A stretch of 64,000 bases of DNA from Streptomyces sp. XM4193 (lineage in GTDB: Bacteria; Actinomycetota; Actinomycetes; Streptomycetales; Streptomycetaceae), in the NCBI RefSeq assembly GCF_023072595.1, contig NZ_JALLGK010000006.1, positions 186,001 through 250,000 of the forward strand, in the 5' to 3' direction. The notes under the pieces are model-generated. The model saw nothing but the letters and a program-made list of their open reading frames with translations, was not told where the DNA came from and made no database searches. Position numbers and translations under genes: made by a program. Each line of letters opens with the position of its first letter. Within the stretch, counting starts at the first letter, position 1. Shown piece by piece: positions 13,083 to 20,433 of this stretch.

Positions 13083-13684
13083 TGCGGGCCTTCCTGGTGC
13101 TGCGGTTTGGCTGCCACGTCTGCGGGGCTGCCGGCGAGTTCGTTGACGGCCTCCACCCAGCGGTGGTGCTCGGCGGGGTGGTCGGCGCGGAAGCCGGAGT
13201 CGAGTTGCTGGTCGCCCAACTGCCAGGTGATCACCAGCAGTCCGCCCTCGGTGAGGACCTTGCCGGCGATCCCGGTGTCGAGCCGGGCGCCGCGCAGCTG
13301 GTCGGCGGGGACGAAGAAGTCGGCCGCTCCGGGCCGCTCGATGCCCAGTCCCTCGGCGGTGAGGGTGAGCGTGGCCTGGCTCCTGGTGCCCAGGCCGTGG
13401 GCGACGACGCGGTCCAGCCACTGGCCGGCCGTCGTGGAGGCGTGGTACCTGCCGGTGAGGGTGAGCCGGGCGGCGCCCTGCTCGGTCGGCAGCGCCTCGG
13501 GCGCGGGCAGGTCGCCGTGCAGGGTCTCCCGCCGCTTCCAGCCGGTGCGCATCAGCCAGTAGACGAGCACGATGAACAGCAGCGTGCCGACGGCCCAACC
13601 GATGTGCGCGCCCCAGTTGGTGACCTCCTTGGACTTTCGCTCGACGTTCTCGTCCGCGAGGAGGGTGAGGAGAGCAGAGTTCAC
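13079..13684 (-). CDS. PH-like-domain membrane protein of the pyr operon
   Basis: 201 residues of uncertain function. There is one membrane segment at about residues 26-45 (AHIGWAVGTLLFIVLVYWLM), then a basic stop-transfer stretch and a cytoplasmic domain whose pattern (QATLTLTAEGLGIERPGAADFFVPADQLRGA as consecutive short strands, then a C-terminal helix around HHRWVEAVNEL) resembles a PH-like beta-barrel. It sits between pyrC and carA with four-base overlaps on both sides. An equivalent gene occupies the same place in other actinobacterial pyr operons, so it is probably made together with the pathway. No enzyme motif is seen, and a direct role in pyrimidine synthesis is not shown. Confidence 0.85.
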   Translation of the reverse strand: MNSALLTLLADENVERKSKEVTNWGAHIGWAVGTLLFIVLVYWLMRTGWKRRETLHGDLPAPEALPTEQGAARLTLTGRYHASTTAGQWLDRVVAHGLGTRSQATLTLTAEGLGIERPGAADFFVPADQLRGARLDTGIAGKVLTEGGLLVITWQLGDQQLDSGFRADHPAEHHRWVEAVNELAGSPADVAAKPQHQEGPQ

Positions 13685-14973
13685 GTGAGGTTCCCGTCCA
13701 TGACCGTGGCCCGGCCCCGCAGGAAGGTGTGCGTCACACGGCCGGGCAGGTCACGTCCACGGTAGGGCGTGTTGCGGCTGCGGGACGCGAAATGTACGGG
13801 GTCCACCGCTCCACGGTAAGCGGAGTCCAGCAGGGTGAGGTTGGCGGGCTCCCCCGCGGCGATCGGTCGGCCCTGCCCGGCGAGGCGGCCGATCTCGGCG
13901 GGGCGGAAGGACATCCGCTCGGCGACCTGGTTCCAGGTGATCAGCCCGCTGTCGACCATGGTGTGCTGGACGACCGAGAGCGCGGTCTCCAGGCCCACCA
14001 TGCCCATGGCCGCCGCACCCCACTCGCAGTCCTTGTCCTCGTGCGGGTGGGGGGCGTGGTCGGTGGCGACGCAGTCGATGGTGCCGTCGGCCAGCGCCTC
14101 GCGCAGCGCGGCGACGTCGGCCTCGGTGCGCAGCGGCGGGTTCACCTTGTAGACCGGGTCGTAGGAGCGCACCAGGTCGTCGGTGAGGAGCAGGTGGTGC
14201 GGGGTGACCTCGGCGGTGACGTTCCAGCCCTTGGACTTGGCCCAGCGCACGATCTCCACCGAGCCCGCGGTGGAGAGGTGGCAGATGTGCACCCGGGAGC
14301 CGACGTGGGCCGCCAGCAGCACGTCCCGGGCGATGATCGACTCCTCCGCGACCGCGGGCCAGCCGCCGAGGCCGAGCTCGGCGGAGACGACGCCCTCGTT
14401 CATCTGGGCGCCCTCGGTCAGCCGCGGCTCCTGGGCGTGCTGGGCGACGACGCCGTCGAAGGCCTTCACGTACTCCAGCGCGCGCCGCATGATGACCGCG
14501 TCGTGGACGCACTTGCCGTCGTCGGAGAAGACGGTGACACCGGCCGCCGACTCGTGCATCGCTCCCAGCTCGGCGAGCTGCTTGCCCTCCAGCCCGACGG
14601 TGACCGCGCCGACCGGCTGCACGTCGCAGTAGCCCGCCTCCGCGCCCAGCCGCCAGACCTGCTCGACGACGCCCGCGGTGTCCGCCACCGGGAAGGTGTT
14701 CGCCATCGCGTGGACGGCGGTGAAGCCGCCGACCGCCGCGGCGCGGGTGCCGGTCAGGACGGTCTCGGAGTCCTCCCGGCCGGGCTCGCGCAGGTGGGTG
14801 TGGAGATCGACCAGTCCCGGCAGCAGGATCTGCCCGTCCGCCTCGACGACCGTCGCCCCCGCCGCGTCGAGCCCCTGGCCGACCTCGGCGATCGTCTCGC
14901 CGTCGATCAGTACGTCCTGGGGCCGGTCGCCGAGCACCTTGGCACCGCGGATCAGGGTCTTGTGCTGGCTCAT
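13681..14973 (-). CDS. pyrC: Dihydroorotase
   Basis: Closes carbamoyl-aspartate to dihydroorotate. 430 residues, class I amidohydrolase. The metal-binding HxH lies in LLPGLVDLHTHLREPGREDS. Later ligands are in VAQHAQEP and HICHLSTAGSVE, and the catalytic Asp in CVATDHAPH. The ATG at 14973 overlaps the pyrB stop by four bases, which rules out the longer upstream frame. Its own stop overlaps the next gene. Confidence 0.96.
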   Translation of the reverse strand: MSQHKTLIRGAKVLGDRPQDVLIDGETIAEVGQGLDAAGATVVEADGQILLPGLVDLHTHLREPGREDSETVLTGTRAAAVGGFTAVHAMANTFPVADTAGVVEQVWRLGAEAGYCDVQPVGAVTVGLEGKQLAELGAMHESAAGVTVFSDDGKCVHDAVIMRRALEYVKAFDGVVAQHAQEPRLTEGAQMNEGVVSAELGLGGWPAVAEESIIARDVLLAAHVGSRVHICHLSTAGSVEIVRWAKSKGWNVTAEVTPHHLLLTDDLVRSYDPVYKVNPPLRTEADVAALREALADGTIDCVATDHAPHPHEDKDCEWGAAAMGMVGLETALSVVQHTMVDSGLITWNQVAERMSFRPAEIGRLAGQGRPIAAGEPANLTLLDSAYRGAVDPVHFASRSRNTPYRGRDLPGRVTHTFLRGRATVMDGNLT

Positions 14974-15977
14974 GCGTTCTCCTCGGTACGGGTGGCGGGG
15001 CCGGGTGCGGCGGCGGTGTTCTCGCTGGTGTCGGTGACGGCCGGCTCGGCGCCGCTGAGCAGCAGGTAGAGCACCGCCATGCGGATGCTCACGCCGTTGG
15101 TGACCTGCTCGACGGCCGTGCAGCGGGGGGAGTCGGCGACCTCGGCGGTGATCTCCATGCCGCGGTTCATCGGCCCGGGGTGCATGACCACCGAGTGCTC
15201 CGGCATCCGCGCCATGCGCTGGCCGTCGAGCCCGTAGCGGCGGGCGTACTCGCGCTCGGTCGGGAAGTACGCGGCGTTCATCCGCTCGCGCTGGACGCGC
15301 AGCATCATCACGGCGTCGGACTTCGCGAGCTGGGCGTCGAGATCGTAGGAGACCTCGCAGGGCCACTGCTCGGTGCGCACCGGCACCAGCGTCGGCGGCG
15401 CGACCAGGGTGACCTCGGCGCCCAGCGTGCTCAGCAGGTGGACGTTGGAGCGGGCGACGCGACTGTGCAGGATGTCGCCGACGATGGTGACGCGGCGCCC
15501 GGCCAGGTCGGTGCCCGGCCCGTCGCCGAGGCGGCGGCGCAGTGTGAAGGCGTCCAGCAGCGCCTGGGTGGGGTGCTCGTGGGTGCCGTCGCCGGCGTTG
15601 ACGACCGAGCCGCCGATCCAGCCGGAGGTGGCGAGCCGATGCGGCGCCCCCGAGTCGTGGTGCCGGATGACGACGGCGTCGGCGCCCATCGCCTCCAGGG
15701 TCAGCGCGGTGTCCTTCAGCGATTCGCCCTTGGAGACCGAGGAGCCCTTCGCGGAGAAGTTGATCACGTCGGCGGACAGGCGCTTGGCGGCGGCCTCGAA
15801 GGAGATGCGGGTGCGGGTGGAGTCCTCGAAGAAGAGGTTGACCACCGTACGGCCCCGCAGTGTGGGGAGCTTCTTGATCGGCCGGTCCGCGACCCGTCCC
15901 ATCTCCTCGGCGGTGTCGAGGATCAGGACGGCGTCGTCGCGGCTGAGGTCGGCGGCCGAGATGAGGTGGCGCTTCAT
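14970..15977 (-). CDS. pyrB: Aspartate carbamoyltransferase catalytic subunit
   Basis: Joins carbamoyl phosphate and aspartate, the committed step of UMP synthesis. 335 residues. The carbamoyl-phosphate loop FFEDSTRTRISFEAAAKRLS and the HPTQALLDAFTLRRRLG segment are intact. The ATG at 15977 starts MKRHLISAADLSRDDAVLIL. No pyrI regulatory subunit is nearby, as is normal for actinobacteria, where dihydroorotase PyrC is encoded next door. It follows pyrR after 103 bp and overlaps pyrC. Confidence 0.97.
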   Translation of the reverse strand: MKRHLISAADLSRDDAVLILDTAEEMGRVADRPIKKLPTLRGRTVVNLFFEDSTRTRISFEAAAKRLSADVINFSAKGSSVSKGESLKDTALTLEAMGADAVVIRHHDSGAPHRLATSGWIGGSVVNAGDGTHEHPTQALLDAFTLRRRLGDGPGTDLAGRRVTIVGDILHSRVARSNVHLLSTLGAEVTLVAPPTLVPVRTEQWPCEVSYDLDAQLAKSDAVMMLRVQRERMNAAYFPTEREYARRYGLDGQRMARMPEHSVVMHPGPMNRGMEITAEVADSPRCTAVEQVTNGVSIRMAVLYLLLSGAEPAVTDTSENTAAAPGPATRTEENA

Positions 15978-16080
15978 CTGTTGCCTTCCGTGAACTGGGT
16001 TGGCTGGATGCGGGCAGGCGCGGGCCGCCGAACGCACCACCGGGCGCGGGCGCCGGTGCGCTTCGGGGCGTGCGGAGGAG

Positions 16081-16701
16081 CTACTGCTCGGCGGTGGGCG
16101 CTGCGGCGCGCTGGCCGAGCAGCACGCCGTCCCGGCCGTCCTCCTCGGTGAGCCGCACCCGCACGGTCTCGCGCAGCGAGGTGGGGAGGTTCTTGCCGAC
16201 GTAGTCGGCGCGGATGGGCAGCTCGCGGTGGCCGCGGTCGACGAGCACGGCCAGCTGTACGGCACGGGGCCGGCCGATGTCGCCGAGTGCGTCGAGCGCG
16301 GCGCGGATGGTGCGCCCGGAGAAGAGGACGTCGTCGACGAGGACGACCAGGCGGCCCTCGATGCCGTCGCCGGGGATCTCGGTGCGGGCGAGGGCGCGGG
16401 CCGGGCGCAGCCGCAGATCGTCGCGGTACATGGTGATGTCGAGCGAGCCGACCGGCACGGGATGGCCGGTGATCTCCTGGAGCTTGGCCGCCAGGCGCTG
16501 GGCGAGGTGTACACCTCGCGTCGGAATGCCAAGGAGCACGACGTCGTCGGCGCCCTTCGCGCGCTCCACGATCTCGTGGGCGATACGGGTCAACACCCGT
16601 GCGATGTCCGGAGCTTCGAGCACCGGACGGGCGGGAGGCGTCGGGGCGGCCGCGGAGCCGTCCACGGGCACGCCTGCGGCGCCCTCACTGCTGCTGTCCA
16701 T
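16081..16701 (-). CDS. pyrR: PyrR bifunctional pyr operon regulator / uracil phosphoribosyltransferase
   Basis: RNA-binding repressor of pyrimidine genes that also keeps some uracil phosphoribosyltransferase activity. 206 residues from ATG at 16701. After a low-complexity N-terminal tail (about 25 residues) comes the PyrR core: IVERAKGADDVVLLGIPTRG, LDITMYRDD, and the PRPP loop RLVVLVDDVLFSGRTIRAAL. It leads the pyr operon, and a matching RNA-binding loop overlaps its own ribosome-binding site (16708-16752). Regulation is therefore likely translational and autogenous, as shown for mycobacterial PyrR. Confidence 0.96.
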   Translation of the reverse strand: MDSSSEGAAGVPVDGSAAAPTPPARPVLEAPDIARVLTRIAHEIVERAKGADDVVLLGIPTRGVHLAQRLAAKLQEITGHPVPVGSLDITMYRDDLRLRPARALARTEIPGDGIEGRLVVLVDDVLFSGRTIRAALDALGDIGRPRAVQLAVLVDRGHRELPIRADYVGKNLPTSLRETVRVRLTEEDGRDGVLLGQRAAAPTAEQ

Positions 16702-16707
16702 GCGAAA

Positions 16708-16752
16708 CGGACCCCCTTCCCCGCCTCACGGGACGGGTCTTAAAGGACGTCT
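16708..16752 (-). promoter_or_regulatory. PyrR-binding loop covering the pyrR ribosome-binding site
   Basis: The leader RNA reads CCUUUAAGA, then a 4-bp CCCG/CGGG stem capped by UCCCGUGAGG, then GAAGGGGG. This matches the known PyrR anti-antiterminator consensus: a CCUUUAA flank, a terminal loop of UCC-G-GAGG type, and a complementary AAGG. The 3' side contains the purine-rich Shine-Dalgarno, about 7-15 nt before the ATG, so PyrR with UMP would hide it. Confidence 0.8.
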
Positions 16753-16833
16753 GGGTTGACTTCCACCACCGTACCAGCGGGGTTTCCACCCTCCGTATCC
16801 GGCCTGGTGGGCGGCGGAAGTCCTGCCCTCAGC

Positions 16834-16875
16834 TTGACGGCGGACATTACGCTGCGTAACCTCACAGTGAGTTAC
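16834..16875 (+). promoter_or_regulatory. bldD promoter and BldD autoregulatory operator
   Basis: TTGACG at 16834-16839, a 17-bp spacer and TAACCT at 16857-16862 form a good housekeeping promoter. Overlapping the -10 and start region is the imperfect palindrome GTAACCTCACAGTGAGTTAC (16856-16875), containing TCAC/GTGA half sites as in known BldD operators. A second inverted repeat TTACGCTGCGTAA lies at 16847-16859. bldD is known to be autorepressed in S. coelicolor. Confidence 0.8.
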
Positions 16876-16898
16876 GAGAACCTCATCCGGGGAGCCTT

Positions 16899-17399
16899 AT
16901 GTCCAGCGAATACGCCAAGCAGCTCGGGGCCAAACTCCGCGCCATCCGCACTCAGCAGGGCCTGTCCCTCCACGGAGTCGAGGAGAAGTCGCAGGGCCGG
17001 TGGAAGGCCGTCGTCGTCGGCTCCTACGAGCGCGGCGACCGTGCGGTGACCGTCCAGCGTCTCGCCGAGCTGGCCGACTTCTACGGCGTTCCGGTCCAGG
17101 AGCTGCTGCCGGGCACCACCCCCGGCGGCGCCGCCGAGCCGCCGCCCAAGCTCGTGCTCGACCTGGAGCGACTGGCCCACGTGCCGGTCGACAAGGCCGG
17201 CCCGCTCCAGCGGTACGCCGCCACCATCCAGAGCCAGCGCGGGGACTACAACGGCAAGGTGCTCTCGATCCGCCAGGACGACCTGCGCACCCTGGCCGTC
17301 ATCTACGACCAGTCCCCCTCCGTCCTGACCGAGCAGCTGATCAGCTGGGGCGTGCTGGACGCCGACGCCCGGCGCGCGGTGGCCTCCGAGGACATCTGA
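16899..17399 (+). CDS. bldD: Developmental master regulator BldD
   Basis: Transcription factor that, bound to a tetramer of cyclic di-GMP, represses sporulation genes during vegetative growth. 166 residues. The N-terminal HTH (residues about 5-70, YAKQLGAKLRAIRTQQGLSL) binds DNA. The C-terminal domain holds both c-di-GMP signature motifs: R114-G-D116 and R125-Q-D-D128, spaced by eight residues exactly as in S. venezuelae. ATG at 16899 follows GGGGAG. It is divergent from the pyr operon, has its own operator upstream, and ends in a 19-bp-stem terminator. Its known regulon includes ssgB, also in this window. Confidence 0.98.
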   Translation: MSSEYAKQLGAKLRAIRTQQGLSLHGVEEKSQGRWKAVVVGSYERGDRAVTVQRLAELADFYGVPVQELLPGTTPGGAAEPPPKLVLDLERLAHVPVDKAGPLQRYAATIQSQRGDYNGKVLSIRQDDLRTLAVIYDQSPSVLTEQLISWGVLDADARRAVASEDI

Positions 17400-17434
17400 G
17401 CAGCTCCGGACCCAAGGGGAGACCGAGCCACCGT

Positions 17435-17477
17435 CGAGGGGCCCGGTGGAAGCCGACAGCTTCCACCGGGCCCCTCG
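17435..17477 (+). terminator. bldD terminator
   Basis: Perfect 19-bp stem (CGAGGGGCCCGGTGGAAGC and its complement) with loop CGACA, 35 bp after the bldD stop. Very stable. It faces nusB, which is convergent. Confidence 0.8.
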
Positions 17478-17820
17478 TCGCGTCTGCGGGCCCTGCGCGC
17501 GCACCTCAGGCACCAGCGGGCGGGGCTCGGTGGGTGGTGCAGCGGGCGCGGTGGGCGCCAACCGACCGCGCCCGGCGCGCAGTTCGCGCTCCCGGTGAGC
17601 GCCGGACACGAACTGTGCGCACCCGGCCGCCCGTTCGCGCCCCGTCGAAGGCCACGGGACTACTGCACGTGATCGTCGGCGACACTTCGCAGCCGCCGAC
17701 CGAGCCCCGTTTCCGTCGACATGTGCCCAGAGGTGTCCCGGAACGCACAAGGGCCTTCCGACGGCCGTGCCGGGAGGTCTCCCTCCGCACGGCGCCGAAA
17801 GGCCCCGGTCGTCAACTCGC
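17478..17820. other. Convergent intergenic region bldD-nusB
   Basis: Apart from the flanking terminators I find no gene or RNA with support in the remaining stretch (about 270 bp, 17478-17750). Confidence 0.5.
17751..17805 (-). terminator. nusB terminator
   Basis: Long interrupted hairpin: GGGCCTT/AAGGCCC at the base, CCGTGC/GCACGG in the middle, GGGAGG-TCT-CCCTCC at the tip. It starts about 15 bp after the nusB stop on the minus strand. Confidence 0.7.
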
Positions 17821-18249
17821 CTAGACGCGGCGCAGGTTGGGACCCAGCTCCTTCAGACGGCCCAACAGGCCGTTGACGAAGGACGGGGAGTCGTCCGTGG
17901 AGAACTCCCGCGCGAGCTGGACGCATTCGTCGATCACGACCGCGTCCGGTGTCTCCTCCACCCACAGCAGCTCGTACGCCCCCAGGCGCAGGATGCTGCG
18001 GTCGACGACCGGCATCCGGTCCAGGGGCCAGTCGACCGTGTAGGTGGAGAGAAGCTCGTCGATCCGGGCGACGTGCTCGGCGTACCCCTCCACCAGCTCC
18101 ATCGTGTACTCGCTGACCGGTGGCTGCCGGCTGTCGGTACGGGCGTGCCGGATCCAGTCGGCGAGCACGTCGTTGACGCCGCTGCCGCGCTGGTCGGCCT
18201 CGAAGATGATCTGGAAGGCGCGCTTGCGGGCCTTGCTGCGGGCTGCCAC
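17821..18249 (-). CDS. nusB: Transcription antitermination factor NusB
   Basis: RNA-binding partner of NusE/S10 in rRNA antitermination complexes; 142 residues, nearly all helical. It begins MAARSKARKRAFQIIFEADQ and has the core WPLDRMPVVDRSILRLGAYELLW followed by the DECVQLAREF-type segment and the C-terminal FVNGLLGRLKEL. The start is two bases after the efp stop, so the efp-nusB pair is cotranscribed, the common actinobacterial order. Confidence 0.96.
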   Translation of the reverse strand: MAARSKARKRAFQIIFEADQRGSGVNDVLADWIRHARTDSRQPPVSEYTMELVEGYAEHVARIDELLSTYTVDWPLDRMPVVDRSILRLGAYELLWVEETPDAVVIDECVQLAREFSTDDSPSFVNGLLGRLKELGPNLRRV

Positions 18250-18251
18250 GG

Positions 18252-18818
18252 TTAGCTGTTCACCCGGCCGAGGTACTCGCCGCTGCGGGTGTCGACCTTG
18301 ATCTTCTCACCGGTGGAGATGAACAGCGGAACACCGATCTCGTAACCGGTCTCCAGCTCGGCCGGCTTGGTGCCACCGGTGGAGCGGTCGCCCTGCACAC
18401 CGGGGTCGGTGTGCTTGATGACCAGCTCGACCGAGGCCGGCAGCTCGACCGAGAGCGGGTTGCCCTCGTACATCGCGACGGTGGCCTCGAACCCCTCGAT
18501 GAGGTAGTTCGCCGCCTCGCCGAGAGTGGGTGTGTCGACGTGGATCTGGTCGTAGGTGTCCATGTCCATGAACACGTAGTACTCGCCGTCCACATAGCTG
18601 AACTGCATGCTGCGGCGGTCGACGGTGGCGGTCTCGACCTTCGTACCGGCGTTGAACGTCTTGTCCACGATCTTGCCGGAAAGGACGTTCTTCAGCTTCG
18701 TCCGCACAAAGGCGGGGCCCTTGCCGGGCTTGACGTGCTGGAACTCAACTACGGACCAGAGCTGGCCCCCGTCGAGCTTGAGCACCATGCCGTTCTTGAG
18801 GTCGTTCGTACTGGCCAC
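18252..18818 (-). CDS. efp: Elongation factor P
   Basis: Rescues ribosomes stalled at polyproline stretches; 188 residues, standard length. The GTG at 18818 is chosen because AGGAGA precedes it and the product then begins VASTNDLKNGMVLKLDGGQL like other EF-P; the frame is open 20 codons further. Domain I carries the loop HVKPGKGPAFVRTKLKN, with K33 at the tip. Domains II and III follow (MDTYDQIHV, GYEIGVPLFISTGEKIKVDT). Several proteins in this window have long proline runs, for example the P-loop ATPase at 20434-21327, and are natural EF-P clients (inference). Confidence 0.96.
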   Translation of the reverse strand: MASTNDLKNGMVLKLDGGQLWSVVEFQHVKPGKGPAFVRTKLKNVLSGKIVDKTFNAGTKVETATVDRRSMQFSYVDGEYYVFMDMDTYDQIHVDTPTLGEAANYLIEGFEATVAMYEGNPLSVELPASVELVIKHTDPGVQGDRSTGGTKPAELETGYEIGVPLFISTGEKIKVDTRSGEYLGRVNS

Positions 18819-18893
18819 GGTGGCGGATTCTCCTGAGACTGCTGCTCGGACGACCGGGGAACTGGATTCACCCGCCATGTGCAGCGGGGCGCC

Positions 18894-20075
18894 TCAGAGG
18901 GCGAGCAGCTCCTTGGTCGTGATGGTAAGTAGCTCCGGCCCGCCGTCCGCGAGAGAGCGGACAACGAGTGTGTCATCGATCCGGACCCCGCCCCGGCCCG
19001 GCAGATGTACCCCGGGCTCGACGGTGACCGGTACGCGAGCGTCAAGTTTACTCATGGCGTCCGGCGACAGCTGAGGGTCCTCTCCGATTTCCAGCCCCAC
19101 CCCGTGCCCGGTGCGCGCCTCCACCGCCCCGCCGTGCCCGGCCGCGGCCAACACCTCACGGGCTGCACGGTCCACCGCGCGGCACTCCGCACCCGGCACC
19201 AGCGCCTCGCGCCCAGCGCGCTGAGCTGCGAAAACCAGCTCGTAGAGCTCGATCTGCCAATCCTCGGGAGCGGTGCCGATGACGAAGGTGCGGCCGATCT
19301 GGCAGCGGTAGCCGCGGTAGCGGGCGCCCATCCGTACGGAGAGGAAATCGCCCTCCTCGACCCTTCGGTCGGTGGGAACGTGCGTCGGGACGCCCGCATT
19401 GGGGCCGGTCGCCACGGAGGTGGGGAAGGCGGGGCCGTCTCCTCCGTGGTCGATCAGGCGCCGCTCCAGCTCCAGCGCGAGATGACGCTCCGTACGGCCG
19501 ACCAGGATGGACTCCAGCAGCTCGCCGAGCGCCTGGTCGGTGATCTCCGCGGCGATGCGCAGACAGGCGATCTCGTCCTCGTCCTTGACCAGCCGCTGAT
19601 GCTCCACCGCGCCGCTGAGATCTCCCAGCCGCACCTCGGGCGCCGCCTCGACCAGCGCGCGGTGGCGCCGCACGGTCAGATGGCTCTCCTCGACCACCAG
19701 CAGCTCGGTGCCGACCGCGACCGCCGACCGCGCTGCGGCCAGCAGCGGATCGCCTCCGCCGGGCAGCAGTTCGTGCCGCAGTTCGTCCTGCGCGCCGGGG
19801 AGCCACAGCGGGCGCTCCCCCAGGTCCGCGGCGAGCGCGGCCGTACCGCCCGCCCCCGCGGCCACCGGCGCGGGCAGGGTCGGCTGCACGAAGAGAGTGT
19901 CCCGGCCGTCGTGTCCGACCAGCAGGACGGCGTACGGCGGCGCGCACCCGGTGAGGTACCGCAGGTTCGCGGGTTGGGAGACGACTGCGCCGGTGCGCCC
20001 TTCTCCGGCCCCGTCGGCGGCCAGCGCACAGCGGTCCCGCAGTCGGGCGCGACGGGCCATGTGTACCTCGGACAT
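18894..20075 (-). CDS. M24-fold (Xaa-Pro peptidase-like) protein, probable pseudoenzyme
   Basis: 393 residues with a creatinase-like N-terminal domain (about 1-160) and a pita-bread M24 domain (about 165-393). Family landmarks are recognisable, but the metal site is altered. The first Asp ligand (GDxxxxDxGA) is Arg248 in GDFLSVRMGA, the second (GYxxDxTR) is Gln259 in GYRCQIGRT, and the later Glu of RIED is Asp367. His324 (TGHGVGL) and Glu353 (EPG) remain, and the substrate His after GLE is Gly. A dinuclear metal peptidase is therefore unlikely. It lies 75 bp upstream of efp, where active PepQ-type homologues sit in other actinobacteria. ATG at 20060, preceded by GAGG, is an alternative start. 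Confidence 0.88.
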   Translation of the reverse strand: MSEVHMARRARLRDRCALAADGAGEGRTGAVVSQPANLRYLTGCAPPYAVLLVGHDGRDTLFVQPTLPAPVAAGAGGTAALAADLGERPLWLPGAQDELRHELLPGGGDPLLAAARSAVAVGTELLVVEESHLTVRRHRALVEAAPEVRLGDLSGAVEHQRLVKDEDEIACLRIAAEITDQALGELLESILVGRTERHLALELERRLIDHGGDGPAFPTSVATGPNAGVPTHVPTDRRVEEGDFLSVRMGARYRGYRCQIGRTFVIGTAPEDWQIELYELVFAAQRAGREALVPGAECRAVDRAAREVLAAAGHGGAVEARTGHGVGLEIGEDPQLSPDAMSKLDARVPVTVEPGVHLPGRGGVRIDDTLVVRSLADGGPELLTITTKELLAL

Positions 20076-20433
20076 GTCGCGAGCGTACGGCCGCACGGGC
20101 CGCCCGGCCGGTCGAGGCACTCCGAGTGGGCGGCGGACGCCCACACCGGACCGGCGGACCGGCGGAACGGAGGCCGCGGGGCGGCGCGCGAACAGCACGT
20201 CCAGCGGTGCGACAGCGGCACGGCCGCGGCGTACGGGCGCGGAGGCGACGCGGGGCGTACCGCGGTCGAGGCAGAACAGGCGGGGAGGCGGGCAGTGGTC
20301 AGGCAGGGACGGACGGGCCGCCGGGTGCGGGAGCGCGGACCCGACGGGCGGGAGCACGGGCACGTCGCTGCACGACCGGCGGGAGCGCCGGGCCCGACGG
20401 GCGGCGGTGCCGGTTGAGGCGCCCTGGGCGCTG
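20076..20433. other. GC-rich intergenic region
   Basis: About 360 bp between the M24-like gene and the P-loop ATPase. Compositionally simple and GC-rich. I see no supported gene, RNA or clear promoter, though the promoter of the M24-like gene must lie here or further upstream. Confidence 0.5.
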
